DNA of 64,000 nucleotides from positions 61,608 to 125,607 of the forward strand of contig NZ_QRCU01000041.1 of assembly GCF_003369445.1 (NCBI RefSeq), read 5' to 3'. Under the pieces are notes generated by a model. The model saw only the letters and a list, made by a program, of their open reading frames with translations, ran no database searches and was not told the origin of the DNA. The stretch is from Arthrobacter silvisoli (GTDB lineage Bacteria; Actinomycetota; Actinomycetes; Actinomycetales; Micrococcaceae). Shown piece after piece: positions 8,781 through 21,797 of the stretch (the stretch's first letter is position 1; each line of letters begins with the position of its first letter). Made by a program: the position numbers and the translations under genes.

Positions 8781-8879
8781 CCGCTGAACCGGCATCCTCT
8801 GCGGGCTCGGACGCATGGACGCCCGCTGCGCGGACGTGATGCTCCCTTGGACGCCCGCTGCCGGATGCCGGCCCAGCGG
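8781..8879 (-). other. Long folded element in the glyA-sdaA gap
   Basis: The 99-base stretch closes on itself: CCGCTG (8781-8786) pairs with CAGCGG (8874-8879), and CCGGCATCC (8789-8797) pairs with GGATGCCGG (8863-8871), separated by a 2x2 internal loop. Inside are two copies of TGGACGCCCGCTGC (8817 and 8848), and GCGGGC (8801) can pair with either GCCCGC. No poly-T follows on the minus strand and no glycine-aptamer core is present. It may be an attenuator, an mRNA stability element or an intergenic repeat; the role is unknown. Confidence 0.65.
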
Positions 8880-8934
8880 TTTGCCAGCAGCGCGCTGTTT
8901 GGAACGGCATGCTGTTGGCTTGAAAGGGGTGGTG

Positions 8935-10253
<1,319 letters not shown>

Positions 10254-10257
<4 letters not shown>

Positions 10258-10637
10258 AGTTCGCCTCCGTTCTTGGCAGCGTATTCTTCGGCGGAGAGCA
10301 GCGGGCCGTCGGACACGGCCGCCACCTTGAAGAGCCAACCGGAACCGTAGGGGTCGCTGTTGATCACGGCGGGGTCGTCGACGGCGGTGGTGTTCAGTTC
10401 CGTGACCTCGCCGGTCACCGGGGAGTACAGGTCGGAGACGGACTTGGTGGACTCGACCTCGCCGCAGGTTTCGCCGGCGGTCACGGTGGAGCCGACCTCG
10501 GGCAGGTCGACGTAGACGATGTCACCGAGGGCGTCAGTGGCCACGGCGGAGATTCCTACGGACACAACGTTGCCGTCTTCGCGGGCAACCCATTCGTGTT
10601 CCTCCGAGTACTGGAGTCCTGCTGCAACTTTTGCCAT
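10254..10637 (-). CDS. gcvH: Glycine cleavage system H protein
   Basis: 127-residue lipoyl carrier. The lipoylated lysine is in [15 protein letters not shown] (Lys about 65), as usual. It shuttles the aminomethyl group from GcvP to GcvT and the reduced lipoamide to dihydrolipoamide dehydrogenase (L protein, not in the window). The start chosen is ATG at 10635-10637 since AAGGA lies six bases upstream; an ATG two codons earlier would leave no spacing. The stop overlaps the glyA start. Confidence 0.96.
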
Positions 10638-10694
10638 GTTCATTCCTTACGTTTCGTTGTCTGGAAAATCAGTTGTCTGAGAATCAAGGGGCGG

Positions 10695-10725
10695 GGGCGC
10701 CGGCCGGATCTTCCGTCCGGCGCCC
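10695..10725 (-). other. Perfect hairpin between gcvT and gcvH
   Basis: GGGCGCCGG (10695-10703) pairs with CCGGCGCCC (10717-10725), extended inside by CGGA/TCCG. It lies immediately after the gcvT stop and before gcvH. There is no T-run on the minus strand, so it is more likely an mRNA processing or stability element than a full terminator. Confidence 0.6.
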
Positions 10726-10729
10726 AACC

Positions 10730-11848
10730 TTACTTGGCGCGCTTGTAGAACGGCAGCGCGATGACTTCGAAGGCCTCGACCTTGCCGCGCAGCTCGGCTT
10801 CCAGGGCGGTGCCGATCTCGGAATGCTCGACGTCGACATACGCCATCGCGACCGGGTACCCGAGCGTCGGGGAGGGCTGGCCGGAGGTTACCTCGCCGAT
10901 CACGGCGCCGTCCTTCAGCACCGGGTAGTGGCTGCGGGCGGCACGGCGGCCCAGGCCCTTCAGGCCAACGAGCCGGCGGCCCGAAGTGGTCCCTGCGCCG
11001 GCTGCCTTGAGGGCAGCCAACGCTTCCTTGCCCACGAAGTCGCCTTCCTTGGACAGTGCCACCACAGGGCCGAGGCCGGCTGCGAAGGGGTTGCCTTCGA
11101 GGGAGAGCTCGTTGCCGTAGAGCGGCATGCCGGCCTCCAGGCGCAGCGAGTCGCGGCAGGCAAGGCCGCACGGAATCAGGCCCAGCCCGGCGCCCGCTTC
11201 GCTGATCGAGGCCCACAGCGCAGCGGCGCCTTCGTTGGGCAGGAACAGTTCGAAGCCGTCCTCGCCGGTGTAACCGGTGCGGGCCAGGATAACGTCGTGC
11301 CCGGCAACGGTGACCTCGTCGAAGGCGTAGTACTTCAGCCCGCTGACCAGGTCATGCTGGGCATCGTCCGTGAGCTTGAGCAGGATGGCCTCGGCGTTCG
11401 GGCCCTGCACGGCGATCAGGGACATGGCCTCGGAGACGTTCTCCACGACGACGTCGAAGCCTTCGGCGCGCTGTGCCAATTCGGCAGCGACGGTGGGCGC
11501 GTTGCCCGCGTTGGGAACCACGAGGTACTTCTCCGGACCGAATCGGTAGGTGAGGAGGTCATCGATGATGCCGCCGTCGGCGTTGCAGATCAGCGAGTAC
11601 TTCGCCTTGCCGTCCGCGATCGCGGACAGCTTGCCCACCAGCGCGTAGTCCAGGAACGCGCCGGCGTCCGGACCGGTGACCCAGACCTCGCCCATGTGGG
11701 AGAGGTCGAACAGGCCGGCGGCCTGGCGGACGGCGTGGTGCTCGGCCAGTTCGGAGGAGTACTTCAACGGCATCTGCCAGCCGCCGAAGTCCGTGAAGGA
11801 AGCCCCGAGTGCTTCGTGCGTGCCGTAAAGGGCAGTGTGCTTGCTCAT
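10730..11848 (-). CDS. gcvT: Aminomethyltransferase (glycine cleavage T protein)
   Basis: 372 residues, normal length. T protein transfers the methylene group from aminomethyl-lipoyl-GcvH to tetrahydrofolate, releasing ammonia. Family signatures visible: FTDFGGWQMPLKY near the N-terminus, AGLFDLSHMGEVWVTGPDA (the folate-site region), ARTGYTGEDGFELFLP in the middle and the C-terminal barrel with GEVTSGQPSPTLG. It follows gcvP by 29 bp and precedes gcvH by about 90 bp that contain a stable hairpin. Confidence 0.96.
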   Translation of the reverse strand: MSKHTALYGTHEALGASFTDFGGWQMPLKYSSELAEHHAVRQAAGLFDLSHMGEVWVTGPDAGAFLDYALVGKLSAIADGKAKYSLICNADGGIIDDLLTYRFGPEKYLVVPNAGNAPTVAAELAQRAEGFDVVVENVSEAMSLIAVQGPNAEAILLKLTDDAQHDLVSGLKYYAFDEVTVAGHDVILARTGYTGEDGFELFLPNEGAAALWASISEAGAGLGLIPCGLACRDSLRLEAGMPLYGNELSLEGNPFAAGLGPVVALSKEGDFVGKEALAALKAAGAGTTSGRRLVGLKGLGRRAARSHYPVLKDGAVIGEVTSGQPSPTLGYPVAMAYVDVEHSEIGTALEAELRGKVEAFEVIALPFYKRAK

Positions 11849-11877
11849 GTGAATGTCCTTAGGGAGTCGGCGCGGAC

Positions 11878-14745
<2,868 letters not shown>

Positions 14746-14796
14746 GAAGGAACTCCATTGACGAAGGGGGCGCTGGGTACGCCACAGTGGTTGGGT

Positions 14797-15000
14797 TCCT
14801 CCCCGCTCTGTCTTGGACCTGAGAGATTCCGCAGACGAGTCTGCTTGCACCGTCGGTGAGCCCTTTGTCCCGCAGGGACAGCGTGCTGCTTTCCAGAGTT
14901 GCCTTGCTGCGGCGGTACATGGGCCTGAGAGATTCCTGGGGAGGATTTGCTCCTACGGCGCCTGCATCACGTGTCTGCAGGACTCTCCCGCCGCAGATCA
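14797..15000 (-). promoter_or_regulatory. Tandem glycine riboswitch
   Basis: Read on the minus strand, two glycine aptamers follow one another. The first begins GCGGGAGAGT and contains CGCCGTAGGAGCAAATC and ATCTCTCAGG; the second contains CTCACCGACGGTGCAAGC and a second ATCTCTCAGG, ending CAAGACAGAGCGGGGAGG. These are the conserved cores of the class that binds glycine cooperatively and, upstream of gcv operons, usually switches expression on. The SD-like GGGGAGG tail lies about 50 bases before the gcvP start. Confidence 0.93.
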
Positions 15001-15136
15001 GAGGCATATTCATTTGTGTCTTTGCTGCGCGCGGCAACCGGTGATGGTTGCCACAAGGCTCAATTGTCCTATGGAGCGGACCGGTTCGCAAATGTCTCCG
15101 GCTGCCACCTCGCCGGGGCAGCTGCCCGCGGCCCGG

Positions 15137-15679
15137 TCAGCCCTTGCGGAGGATCTCGACGGCGGCAATCAGGGCCTCGACATCGGCCTGCCGATGGGCG
15201 GCAGCACCCCCGTGGCTGCCTTCGAGCATGGCGTTGAAGTACAGTCCGTCGCCCATGTAGCGGACGGCTTTGGCCAGCTCCGGCCCGATCTCCCCGGCCA
15301 GCACGTCCAGCCATTGCTGCTGGATTCCCGCGAAGCGCCGGCGCGTCTCCTCGTGCGCCACTTCGGCGAGCCTGGTCGCCGCCACGAACACCCGGTCCAT
15401 GGGCGTATCGTCCCAAAGCGAGGACTTGATGAAGTACACAGCCGCACCCTCCGGGGCCGACTTCATCGCGTCGATATCCGCCTCGGCCAGCCGGTCGAGC
15501 CGCTCGAGGAGGGCGCCGATCATCGCCTCCTTGTTGGGAAAGTGGTAGAGCAGGCCGCCCTTGGAGACGCCGGCGCGCTTGGCAACGGCGTCAAGGGTGG
15601 CGGCCCGCTCCCCCTCGTCGATCAGGAGGGCTTCGAAAGCATCCAGGACGGCGTCCCGGGCAATGGGTTTACGCGGCAT
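15137..15679 (-). CDS. TetR/AcrR family regulator
   Basis: 180 residues. An N-terminal TetR DNA-binding domain (about 8-55) has the helix-turn-helix ATLDAVAKRAGVSKGGLLYHF, and a divergent C-terminal domain (DRVFVAATRLAEVAHEETRRRFAGIQQQW) is likely to bind a ligand. It stands alone between the glycine riboswitch and the SRPBCC gene, on the same strand as both, so the controlled gene is not obvious. Its own target could be the orphan TetR-type operator at 21.7 kb, but nothing links them beyond being in the same window. Confidence 0.88.
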   Translation of the reverse strand: MPRKPIARDAVLDAFEALLIDEGERAATLDAVAKRAGVSKGGLLYHFPNKEAMIGALLERLDRLAEADIDAMKSAPEGAAVYFIKSSLWDDTPMDRVFVAATRLAEVAHEETRRRFAGIQQQWLDVLAGEIGPELAKAVRYMGDGLYFNAMLEGSHGGAAAHRQADVEALIAAVEILRKG

Positions 15680-15728
15680 GGTTTACATCATCCCCCACCC
15701 GCCGCGGCCCGCCACGCACGGGAGCGCG

Positions 15729-16181
15729 TCACCCGGCTTCGACGAACGCCTGCAAGGCGTCCAGCAGGCCTTCGGTCCCTTCCTTGCGGCCCTCCACATG
15801 GTCCTCGTCCGTGAAGTAGGCGCCCTGTTCGGTCAGCGTCAGGCGGGTGCCGTCGCCGTCGGGCTCCAGTTCGATGGTGGACAGCGAAACGGACATGCGT
15901 TCACCGTCCAGCAGCATTTCGTAGCTGTAGACGATCCGCTCGTTCTCCACGATGTCGTGGTAGACGGCCTTCATCGTGGAGACGAAGCCACCCTCGGGTC
16001 CTCCGCTGTCCGTCTCGGTGCCGCCTTCGCGGAAGTCCAGGCTGGATTCGCCCCGGACCCACTCCGCCGGGCCAGTGAACCATTTCTTCTTGCTCGCGCT
16101 GTCCGCGAAGGCGGTCCAGACGCGGGATACGGGGGCGTTCAGCCGGCGCTCGAGGCTGAAGCTGGCGTGGGTGATGCTCAT
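15729..16181 (-). CDS. SRPBCC (AHSA1-type) domain protein
   Basis: 150-residue START/Bet v1-like fold: THASFSLERRLNAPVSRVWTAFAD at the N-terminus, KKKWFTGPAEW, then strands ending RLTLTEQGAYF and the C-terminal helix EGTEGLLDALQAFVEAG. Such proteins bind small hydrophobic ligands; no enzyme activity can be claimed. The start lies four bases after the stop of the ArsR-type regulator, so they form an operon. This ArsR/SRPBCC pairing is common in actinobacteria and its physiological role is mostly unknown. Confidence 0.85.
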   Translation of the reverse strand: MSITHASFSLERRLNAPVSRVWTAFADSASKKKWFTGPAEWVRGESSLDFREGGTETDSGGPEGGFVSTMKAVYHDIVENERIVYSYEMLLDGERMSVSLSTIELEPDGDGTRLTLTEQGAYFTDEDHVEGRKEGTEGLLDALQAFVEAG

Positions 16182-16184
16182 GTC

Positions 16185-16553
16185 CTACTCCTTGAGTTGG
16201 GTGCTGCCTTCGTTGCTTTCTTCGTTGCTGCCTTCCAGGAACTTCCCGAGCCGGTCCAGGCGCCGCTCGGCGCCGGTCCGGCGGAGGCCAAGCCAGGCTT
16301 CGGCCGAGCGGACAACCGCGGGGACGACGCTGCAGCTGCGGACCCGGCCGATCTTCTCGCTCCGCACCAGCCCGCTGCGCTCCAGGACCTGGAGGTGCTG
16401 CACAATCGCCGGCAGGCTCATCGCGAAGGGTTTCGCGAGCTCCGAGACCGGCGCAGGCGACTCGCAAAGCCGGGACACGATGGCCCGCCGGGTGGGATCG
16501 GCGAGGGCGTGGAAAACGGCGTCGAGATCCGCCTCTCCCTGATTGTTAAGCAC
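16185..16553 (-). CDS. ArsR/SmtB-type winged-helix repressor
   Basis: 122 residues if the GTG at 16551-16553 is used. The winged-helix core is DAVFHALADPTRRAIVSRLCESPAPVSELAKPFAMSLPAIVQHLQVLERSGLV (in parts), which is the SdpR-like, non-metal ArsR group; no metal-site cysteine pair is visible. The alternative ATG at 16604 would add 17 residues not typical of the family and place the palindrome ATACTTAAGTAT inside the gene. With the GTG start that palindrome sits directly before the first codon, suggesting autoregulation. First gene of a two-gene operon with the SRPBCC protein; divergent from trxB. Confidence 0.85.
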   Translation of the reverse strand: MLNNQGEADLDAVFHALADPTRRAIVSRLCESPAPVSELAKPFAMSLPAIVQHLQVLERSGLVRSEKIGRVRSCSVVPAVVRSAEAWLGLRRTGAERRLDRLGKFLEGSNEESNEGSTQLKE

Positions 16554-16565
16554 ATACTTAAGTAT
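16554..16565. promoter_or_regulatory. Palindrome ATACTTAAGTAT, probable ArsR-type operator
   Basis: A perfect 12-bp palindrome abutting the GTG start of the ArsR-like gene. Its AT content stands out from the surroundings. It probably serves as the regulator's own operator and may overlap the promoter of a leaderless transcript; both are inference. Confidence 0.5.
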
Positions 16566-16651
16566 TTGCTTTTCCTCCCGGATGTCAAGGGCTTGCAACG
16601 GCATCCGCCCCGCCCCTTGATCGGACGCCCGGTTCTTGCTCCACTGGCACC

Positions 16652-17629
16652 ATGAGCACCGAACAGCTGATCATCATCGGGTCCGGCCCCGCCGGCTACA
16701 CCGCCGCCATCTACGCCGCCCGTGCCGGGCTGGAACCGCTCGTCGTCGCCGGCTCCGTCACCGCCGGCGGCGCCCTGATGAACACCACCGAGGTGGAGAA
16801 CTTTCCTGGGTTTCCGGGCGGCATCCAGGGCCCAGAACTGATGGACGGACTCCAGGAACAGGCGGAGAAATTCGGCGCCAGGATAGTGTTCGACGACGCC
16901 GTGTCGGTGGAGCTGACGGGCCACCTCAAGCGCGTGGTCACGGGAGCCGGGGACACCCACGAGGCGCCCGCTGTCATCCTTGCCACCGGCTCGGCCTACA
17001 AGGAACTGGGCCTGCCGGAGGAGAAGAGGCTCAGCGGCCACGGGGTCTCCTGGTGCGCCACCTGCGACGGATTCTTCTTTCGGGAACAGGACATCATCGT
17101 GGTGGGCGGCGGCGACTCCGCCATGGAGGAGGCCACCTTCCTGACGCGCTTCGCGAAGTCCGTGACCGTCGTCGTGCGGCGCGAGGAACTGCGCGCGTCC
17201 CGGATCATGGCCCAGCGTGCCAAGGACAACCCCAAGATCAGCTTCGCCTGGAACTCCGCCGTCTCCGCCATCCACGGCAACGCCAAGGTCACCGGCGTCA
17301 CTCTGAGCGATACCCGCAGCGGGGAAAAACGGGAACACGCCGCCACGGGGATCTTCGTGGCCATCGGCCACGTGCCACGCACCGAACTGCTGACGGGCCA
17401 GGTGGACCTGGACGCCGAAGGCTACATCAAGGTGGTCTCGCCCACCACGGTCACCAACCTCCGCGGCGTCTTTGCCTGCGGCGACGCCGTGGACCACCGC
17501 TACCGGCAGGCCATCACGGCCGCGGGCAGCGGATGCGCCGCTGCCTTGGATGCCGAACGCTACCTCGCGGCGCTCGAGGACGCGGACAGCATCGCCACGG
17601 CACTGGTGGAGGAACCCACGCACTCCTGA
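16652..17629 (+). CDS. Thioredoxin reductase-like NAD(P)/FAD disulfide reductase
   Basis: 325 residues with the FAD-binding [19 protein letters not shown] at the N-terminus, [13 protein letters not shown], the redox-active WCATCDG (Cys 135 and 138), the NADPH-binding [15 protein letters not shown] (about 152) and [24 protein letters not shown] near the end. This is the full set for low-molecular-weight thioredoxin reductase, which reduces thioredoxin with NADPH. No thioredoxin gene is adjacent, so this may be a second TrxB-like enzyme rather than the main one. Divergent from the ArsR gene. Confidence 0.9.
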   Translation: MSTEQLIIIGSGPAGYTAAIYAARAGLEPLVVAGSVTAGGALMNTTEVENFPGFPGGIQGPELMDGLQEQAEKFGARIVFDDAVSVELTGHLKRVVTGAGDTHEAPAVILATGSAYKELGLPEEKRLSGHGVSWCATCDGFFFREQDIIVVGGGDSAMEEATFLTRFAKSVTVVVRREELRASRIMAQRAKDNPKISFAWNSAVSAIHGNAKVTGVTLSDTRSGEKREHAATGIFVAIGHVPRTELLTGQVDLDAEGYIKVVSPTTVTNLRGVFACGDAVDHRYRQAITAAGSGCAAALDAERYLAALEDADSIATALVEEPTHS

Positions 17630-17699
17630 GCGACCCGGAGGTATTTACGTCACATTGGTTTTGCGTAATATGTGCGATTCCGGCGAACATGGGGCATGC

Positions 17700-17729
17700 T
17701 TGATGGGTTCAAAGGTTTGGCTACCCTAA
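17700..17729 (+). promoter_or_regulatory. Promoter with DtxR/IdeR-like iron box
   Basis: AAAGGTTTGGCTACCCTAA (17711-17729) matches 15 of 19 positions of the DtxR/IdeR consensus TTAGGTTAGGCTAACCTAA. It overlaps a candidate promoter: TTGATG at 17700, 16-bp spacer, TACCCT at 17722. This placement fits iron-dependent repression of the ferric iron transporter that follows. Confidence 0.75.
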
Positions 17730-17791
17730 TTTCGGGCGGTCTTCCTTGGCTTCGCAAACCCCACGGCTCCTGTTCGCAGAAAGTAGCATCC

Positions 17792-18832
17792 ATGATCCGC
17801 AAGAACGCGCTGGCCGGCATTGCCCTTGCCGCCGCCGCTGCCCTCAGCCTGGCCGCTTGTGGCGGCTCCACCCCGTCCGCAGAGAGCAGCAGCCCGGCCG
17901 GTCCCACCGACATCACGGTCTACAACGCCCAGCACGAGAGCCTGACCAAGGAATGGGTCGAGGAGTTCACCAAGGAGACCGGCATCACGGTCACGCTGCG
18001 CCAGGGTTCGGACACCGAAATGTCCAACCAGATCATCCAGGAGGGCGCAGCCTCCCCCGCGGACGTCTTCCTGACCGAGAACTCCCCCGCCATGGCGCAG
18101 GTGGAGAACGCCGGCCTCTTCGCCGACGTCGACAAGGCCACCCTCGCCCAGGTGCCCGCCAACTTCCGCCCCTCCACGGGCAAATGGACCGGCATCGCTG
18201 CGCGCTCCACTGTGCTGGTCTATGACAAGAACAAGATCAGCGAGGACAAGCTGCCCAAGTCGATGCTGGACCTGGCCAAGCCGGAGTGGAAGGGCAAGTG
18301 GTCCGCTTCCCCGTCGGGCGCCGACTTCCAGGCGATCATCTCCGCCCTGCTCGAACTCAAGGGCGAAGCCGCCACCAAGGAATGGCTCAAGGGCATGAAG
18401 GAGAATGCCAAGGAATACAAGGGCAACAAGACCGCCATGAAGGCCGTCAACTCCGGCGAAGTGGATGCCGCCCTGATCTACCACTATTACTACTACGGCG
18501 ACCAGGCGAAGACCGGCGATGACTCCAAGAACGTCACCCCGTACTACTTCAAGAACCAGGACCCGGGCGCCTTCCTCTCCATCTCCGGCGGCGGCGTGCT
18601 GAAGTCCTCCAAGAACGCGGCGAAGGCGCAGGCCTTCCTGAAGTTCATCACCGGCAAGAAGGGCCAGGAGATCCTCCGCGACGGCACCTCCTTCGAGTAC
18701 GCCATCGCGTCCGGTGTCGCGGCCAACGGGAAGCTCGTCCCGGTCAAGGAACTCCAGGCCCCCACCGTTGATCCGGCCAAACTGAACTCCAAGAAGGTCA
18801 CCGACATGATGACCGAGGCAGGACTCCTCTAA
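17792..18832 (+). CDS. fbpA: Ferric iron ABC transporter, substrate-binding lipoprotein
   Basis: 346 residues. Signal peptide with lipobox LAAC (Cys about 23). After it the binding-protein core begins [25 protein letters not shown], typical of Fbp/FutA-type iron-binding proteins; [12 protein letters not shown] supplies the tyrosine cluster used by this class to coordinate Fe(III). The start is the ATG at 17792, with an AGAAAG site. The permease follows after 4 bp and the ATPase overlaps that, so the three genes form one operon behind an iron box. Confidence 0.88.
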   Translation: MIRKNALAGIALAAAAALSLAACGGSTPSAESSSPAGPTDITVYNAQHESLTKEWVEEFTKETGITVTLRQGSDTEMSNQIIQEGAASPADVFLTENSPAMAQVENAGLFADVDKATLAQVPANFRPSTGKWTGIAARSTVLVYDKNKISEDKLPKSMLDLAKPEWKGKWSASPSGADFQAIISALLELKGEAATKEWLKGMKENAKEYKGNKTAMKAVNSGEVDAALIYHYYYYGDQAKTGDDSKNVTPYYFKNQDPGAFLSISGGGVLKSSKNAAKAQAFLKFITGKKGQEILRDGTSFEYAIASGVAANGKLVPVKELQAPTVDPAKLNSKKVTDMMTEAGLL

Positions 18833-18836
18833 TTCC

Positions 18837-20429
18837 GTGAGTACCGTTCCATCGGCTTCCGTTTCCCAGGGGAGCACGACGACGGCGGGCAAGGGCAAGC
18901 GCCCTCGCCCGCCTTTCGGCGTTCCAGCCCTTTCCGTCATTGCGGTCCTGATCGCACTTTTCTCGCTCCTGCCGCTGGGCTACGTCGCCTACATGACGGC
19001 GGCCACCGGCTGGGACACCGCCGCCGGGCTGATCTTCCGGCCGAGGGTGGGTGAACTGCTGGGGAACACGATCCTGCTGATCCTCATCACGGTTCCGCTG
19101 TCCCTGGTGCTGGGCGTCGGCGGGGCCTGGCTGGTGGAGCGGACAGCACTGCGCGGGCATCGCGTGTGGGCTGTCGCCTTGGCCGCGCCGCTGGCCATCC
19201 CGGCCTTCGTCAACAGCTACGCCTGGGTCTCCGCGGTGCCGTCGCTGGAAGGCATCTGGTCCGGTGTCCTGATCGCGACCCTGTCCTACTTCCCTCTGGT
19301 CTACATTCCGGCAGCCGCGATGCTGGGCCGGCTCGACCCTGCAATTGAACAGTCCGCAGCCTCCCTGGGACTTGGCCCCTGGGCGGTGTTCTTCCGGGTG
19401 GTGCTGCCCCAGCTGAGGATCGCCATGACCGGCGGGGCGCTGCTGGTGGCCCTCCACCTGCTGGCCGAATACGGCGCCTTCGCGATGATCCGCTTCGACA
19501 CCTTCACCACGGCGATCATGACCCAGTTCCAGTCAACCTTCAATGGCACCGCGGGAAACATGCTGGCGAGCGTGCTGGTGCTGTTCTGCCTGGGCCTGCT
19601 GGTGGTGGAGGTCCGCAGCCGCGGCACCGCCCGCTATGCCCGCATCGGTTCGGGCGCCCAGGCCAAGCCCACCCGCCTGCGCCTCGGCGTTTTCCAACTG
19701 CCTTCCCAACTGGCCCTGCTGGCCCTCACCGTGCTCGCTTTCGGTCTGCCGTGCTGGCTGGTTCTGCGCTGGGTCCTGCTTGGCGGAAGCGCGATCTGGG
19801 ATGCCGCCGAGTTCATTCCCGCGCTGCTCCAAACCCTCGCCTACGGGCTCACCGGCGCCCTCGTGACCACCGTGGTGGCGTTCCCCCTGGCGTACCTTGC
19901 GGTCCGGAACCCCGGCTGGTTCAGCAAGGCACTCGAGCTCTCCAACTACGTCACCAGTTCACTGCCCGGAATCGTGGTGGGCCTGGCGTTCGTGACCATC
20001 AGCATCAGGCTGCTGCCCGGCGTCTACCAAACCTCCGGGCTCCTCATCGCCGCCTACGTGCTGCTGTTCCTGCCCCGCTCCCTGGTGAACCTGCGCTCCG
20101 GGCTGGCCCAGGCACCCAAGGAACTCGACGAGGCGGCCCGTTCGCTCGGAAAATCCCCTTGGTTGGCATTCCTGAAGGTCACCCTGCGCCTGAGCGCACC
20201 GGCCGCCGCCGGCGGCGCAGCGCTGGTGTTCCTCGGCATCGTGAATGAGCTGACGGCGACCCTGCTCCTGTCCCCCAACGGCACCAGCACGCTGGCCACG
20301 GAATTCTGGAGCAAGAGCAGCGAGATCGACTACTCCGGCGCCGCCCCCTACGCGCTGCTGATGATCCTGCTCTCGGCACCCATGACTTACCTGCTCTTCC
20401 AACAGTCCAAGAAAGTGGCCGGACAGTGA
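18837..20429 (+). CDS. fbpB: Ferric iron ABC transporter, fused permease
   Basis: 530 residues with about twelve transmembrane helices in two homologous BPD_transp_1 halves, as in FbpB/SfuB. Each half carries an EAA loop for docking the ATPase: [21 protein letters not shown] (in part, about residue 170) and [20 protein letters not shown] (about 425). The GTG start follows the binding-protein stop by four bases. The final codons overlap the ATPase start (GTGA). It moves iron delivered by the lipoprotein across the membrane. Confidence 0.9.
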   Translation: MSTVPSASVSQGSTTTAGKGKRPRPPFGVPALSVIAVLIALFSLLPLGYVAYMTAATGWDTAAGLIFRPRVGELLGNTILLILITVPLSLVLGVGGAWLVERTALRGHRVWAVALAAPLAIPAFVNSYAWVSAVPSLEGIWSGVLIATLSYFPLVYIPAAAMLGRLDPAIEQSAASLGLGPWAVFFRVVLPQLRIAMTGGALLVALHLLAEYGAFAMIRFDTFTTAIMTQFQSTFNGTAGNMLASVLVLFCLGLLVVEVRSRGTARYARIGSGAQAKPTRLRLGVFQLPSQLALLALTVLAFGLPCWLVLRWVLLGGSAIWDAAEFIPALLQTLAYGLTGALVTTVVAFPLAYLAVRNPGWFSKALELSNYVTSSLPGIVVGLAFVTISIRLLPGVYQTSGLLIAAYVLLFLPRSLVNLRSGLAQAPKELDEAARSLGKSPWLAFLKVTLRLSAPAAAGGAALVFLGIVNELTATLLLSPNGTSTLATEFWSKSSEIDYSGAAPYALLMILLSAPMTYLLFQQSKKVAGQ

Positions 20430-21577
20430 CCGAACAATCCCCTTCCCTCCTTCCCGCTCCCCGTATCGCCCCGGCCATCGCCTCGACCACAGATCCGCAC
20501 CTGGAGATCATCGACGTCACCAAGAACTTCGGTGCCCAGGCCGTACTCAAGGGCGTCAACCTATCCGTTGCCAAGGGCGGAACCACCGCGATCGTCGGCC
20601 CCTCGGGATCGGGCAAGACCACCCTCCTGCGCCTGATCGCGGGCTTCGAGTACCCTGACACCGGATCGATCAGCCTCAACGGCCGGCAAGTGGCCGGCAA
20701 CGGCGCCTGGCAGCCGGCCCATAAGCGGCACGTGGGATATGTAGCGCAGGACGGCGCACTGTTCCCGCACCTGACGGTGGGGCAGAACATTGCCTTCGGC
20801 CTTGACCACTCAGCGCTCGACGGCGGCCGCCGGGCCGTGCGTGACCGGGTCGCCGAGCTGCTCGACATGGTTTCCCTCGACCCCGCGATGGCGAAACGCC
20901 GCCCGCACCAGCTGTCCGGCGGCCAGCAGCAGCGCATCGCCCTTGCCCGGGCACTGGCGCGCAAACCCGAGCTGATGCTGCTCGACGAGCCGTTCTCCGC
21001 ACTGGATGCCGGCCTCCGGGTCGCCACCCGCCGGGCCGTGGCCAACGTACTGAACGAGGCCGGAGTCACTACTATCCTGGTCACCCATGACCAGGCCGAG
21101 GCACTGTCCTTCGCCGACCAGGTGGCGATCATGCGCGGCGGAACGCTGGCCCAGATCGGCAACCCCTTCGTGGTCTACACCCGGCCCGCAGACCGCGCCA
21201 CCGCGGAATTCCTCGGCGACGCGGTCATCCTGGACGCCTGGATGGAAGGCTCGCTGGCGACCTGCTCGCTGGGCGGAATCCCGGTCCGCCGCCCCCCGGC
21301 CCAGGGTGCCGTACAGCTGATGCTCCGGCCGGAACAGATCCGGATCGCACCCGACGGCCCGATCCGCGGCGTGGTAGTGGACACCGACTACTTCGGCCCG
21401 GAAACCACCGTCCGGATCCGGCTGGCTCCCAAGCCTGGCGCCGGTTCCGACCACCGCTTCCCCGGCGGCGGGGAAGTCATCACCATCCGGCACTGGAACG
21501 CCTCCATCACGAAGCCGGGCACAGAACTGTGCCTGCGCGTGGTGGGTGAAGGTGTGGCCTTCCCCGTGGAAAACTAG
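20426..21577 (+). CDS. fbpC: Ferric iron ABC transporter, ATP-binding protein
   Basis: 383 residues. Walker [10 protein letters not shown] (58-66), signature [16 protein letters not shown], Walker [13 protein letters not shown] and the switch histidine in [16 protein letters not shown] are intact; a TOBE-like regulatory domain occupies the C-terminus ([14 protein letters not shown] onward). This matches FbpC-type ATPases. The GTG start overlaps the permease stop. About 220 bp without a gene follow before the APC permease. Confidence 0.92.
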   Translation: MTEQSPSLLPAPRIAPAIASTTDPHLEIIDVTKNFGAQAVLKGVNLSVAKGGTTAIVGPSGSGKTTLLRLIAGFEYPDTGSISLNGRQVAGNGAWQPAHKRHVGYVAQDGALFPHLTVGQNIAFGLDHSALDGGRRAVRDRVAELLDMVSLDPAMAKRRPHQLSGGQQQRIALARALARKPELMLLDEPFSALDAGLRVATRRAVANVLNEAGVTTILVTHDQAEALSFADQVAIMRGGTLAQIGNPFVVYTRPADRATAEFLGDAVILDAWMEGSLATCSLGGIPVRRPPAQGAVQLMLRPEQIRIAPDGPIRGVVVDTDYFGPETTVRIRLAPKPGAGSDHRFPGGGEVITIRHWNASITKPGTELCLRVVGEGVAFPVEN

Positions 21578-21672
21578 GCGCGGCTCCGGGGCGGAAGCCC
21601 GCTCCGAGCCGCTCCACATCCCGCTTCGCAACCGCGCGGAACCCAACCAACAAAACAAAAAAGTGATCCAGC

Positions 21673-21723
21673 TTGCATTGGGGCCGCTCTGCGTCCATAC
21701 TAAATGAACGCTATTCATTTAGT
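21673..21723 (+). promoter_or_regulatory. Promoter with TetR-type operator before the APC permease
   Basis: A perfect inverted repeat, ACTAAATGAA and TTCATTTAGT around CGCTA (21699-21723), is typical in size and symmetry of TetR-family operators. A candidate promoter, TTGCAT at 21673 and CATACT at 21696 with a 17-bp spacer, is overlapped by it at the -10 side, so binding would block transcription of the permease. No regulator gene is next to it. Confidence 0.65.
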
Positions 21724-21797
21724 GATTCTTGTCTCAATGGCCGAGCGGCAATCTTCGTCCTCCCCCGACCACGCCCGGCCAGCTAGAAAGGGCCCAC

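Noticed and set aside
8747..8934. A second glycine riboswitch before sdaA
   Set aside because: The aptamer core strings seen at 14.8-15.0 kb are absent; only generic stems are found.
15137..15679. TetR protein as the proven regulator of the APC permease
   Set aside because: The operator at 21.7 kb has no copy near the TetR gene, so the link is only positional.
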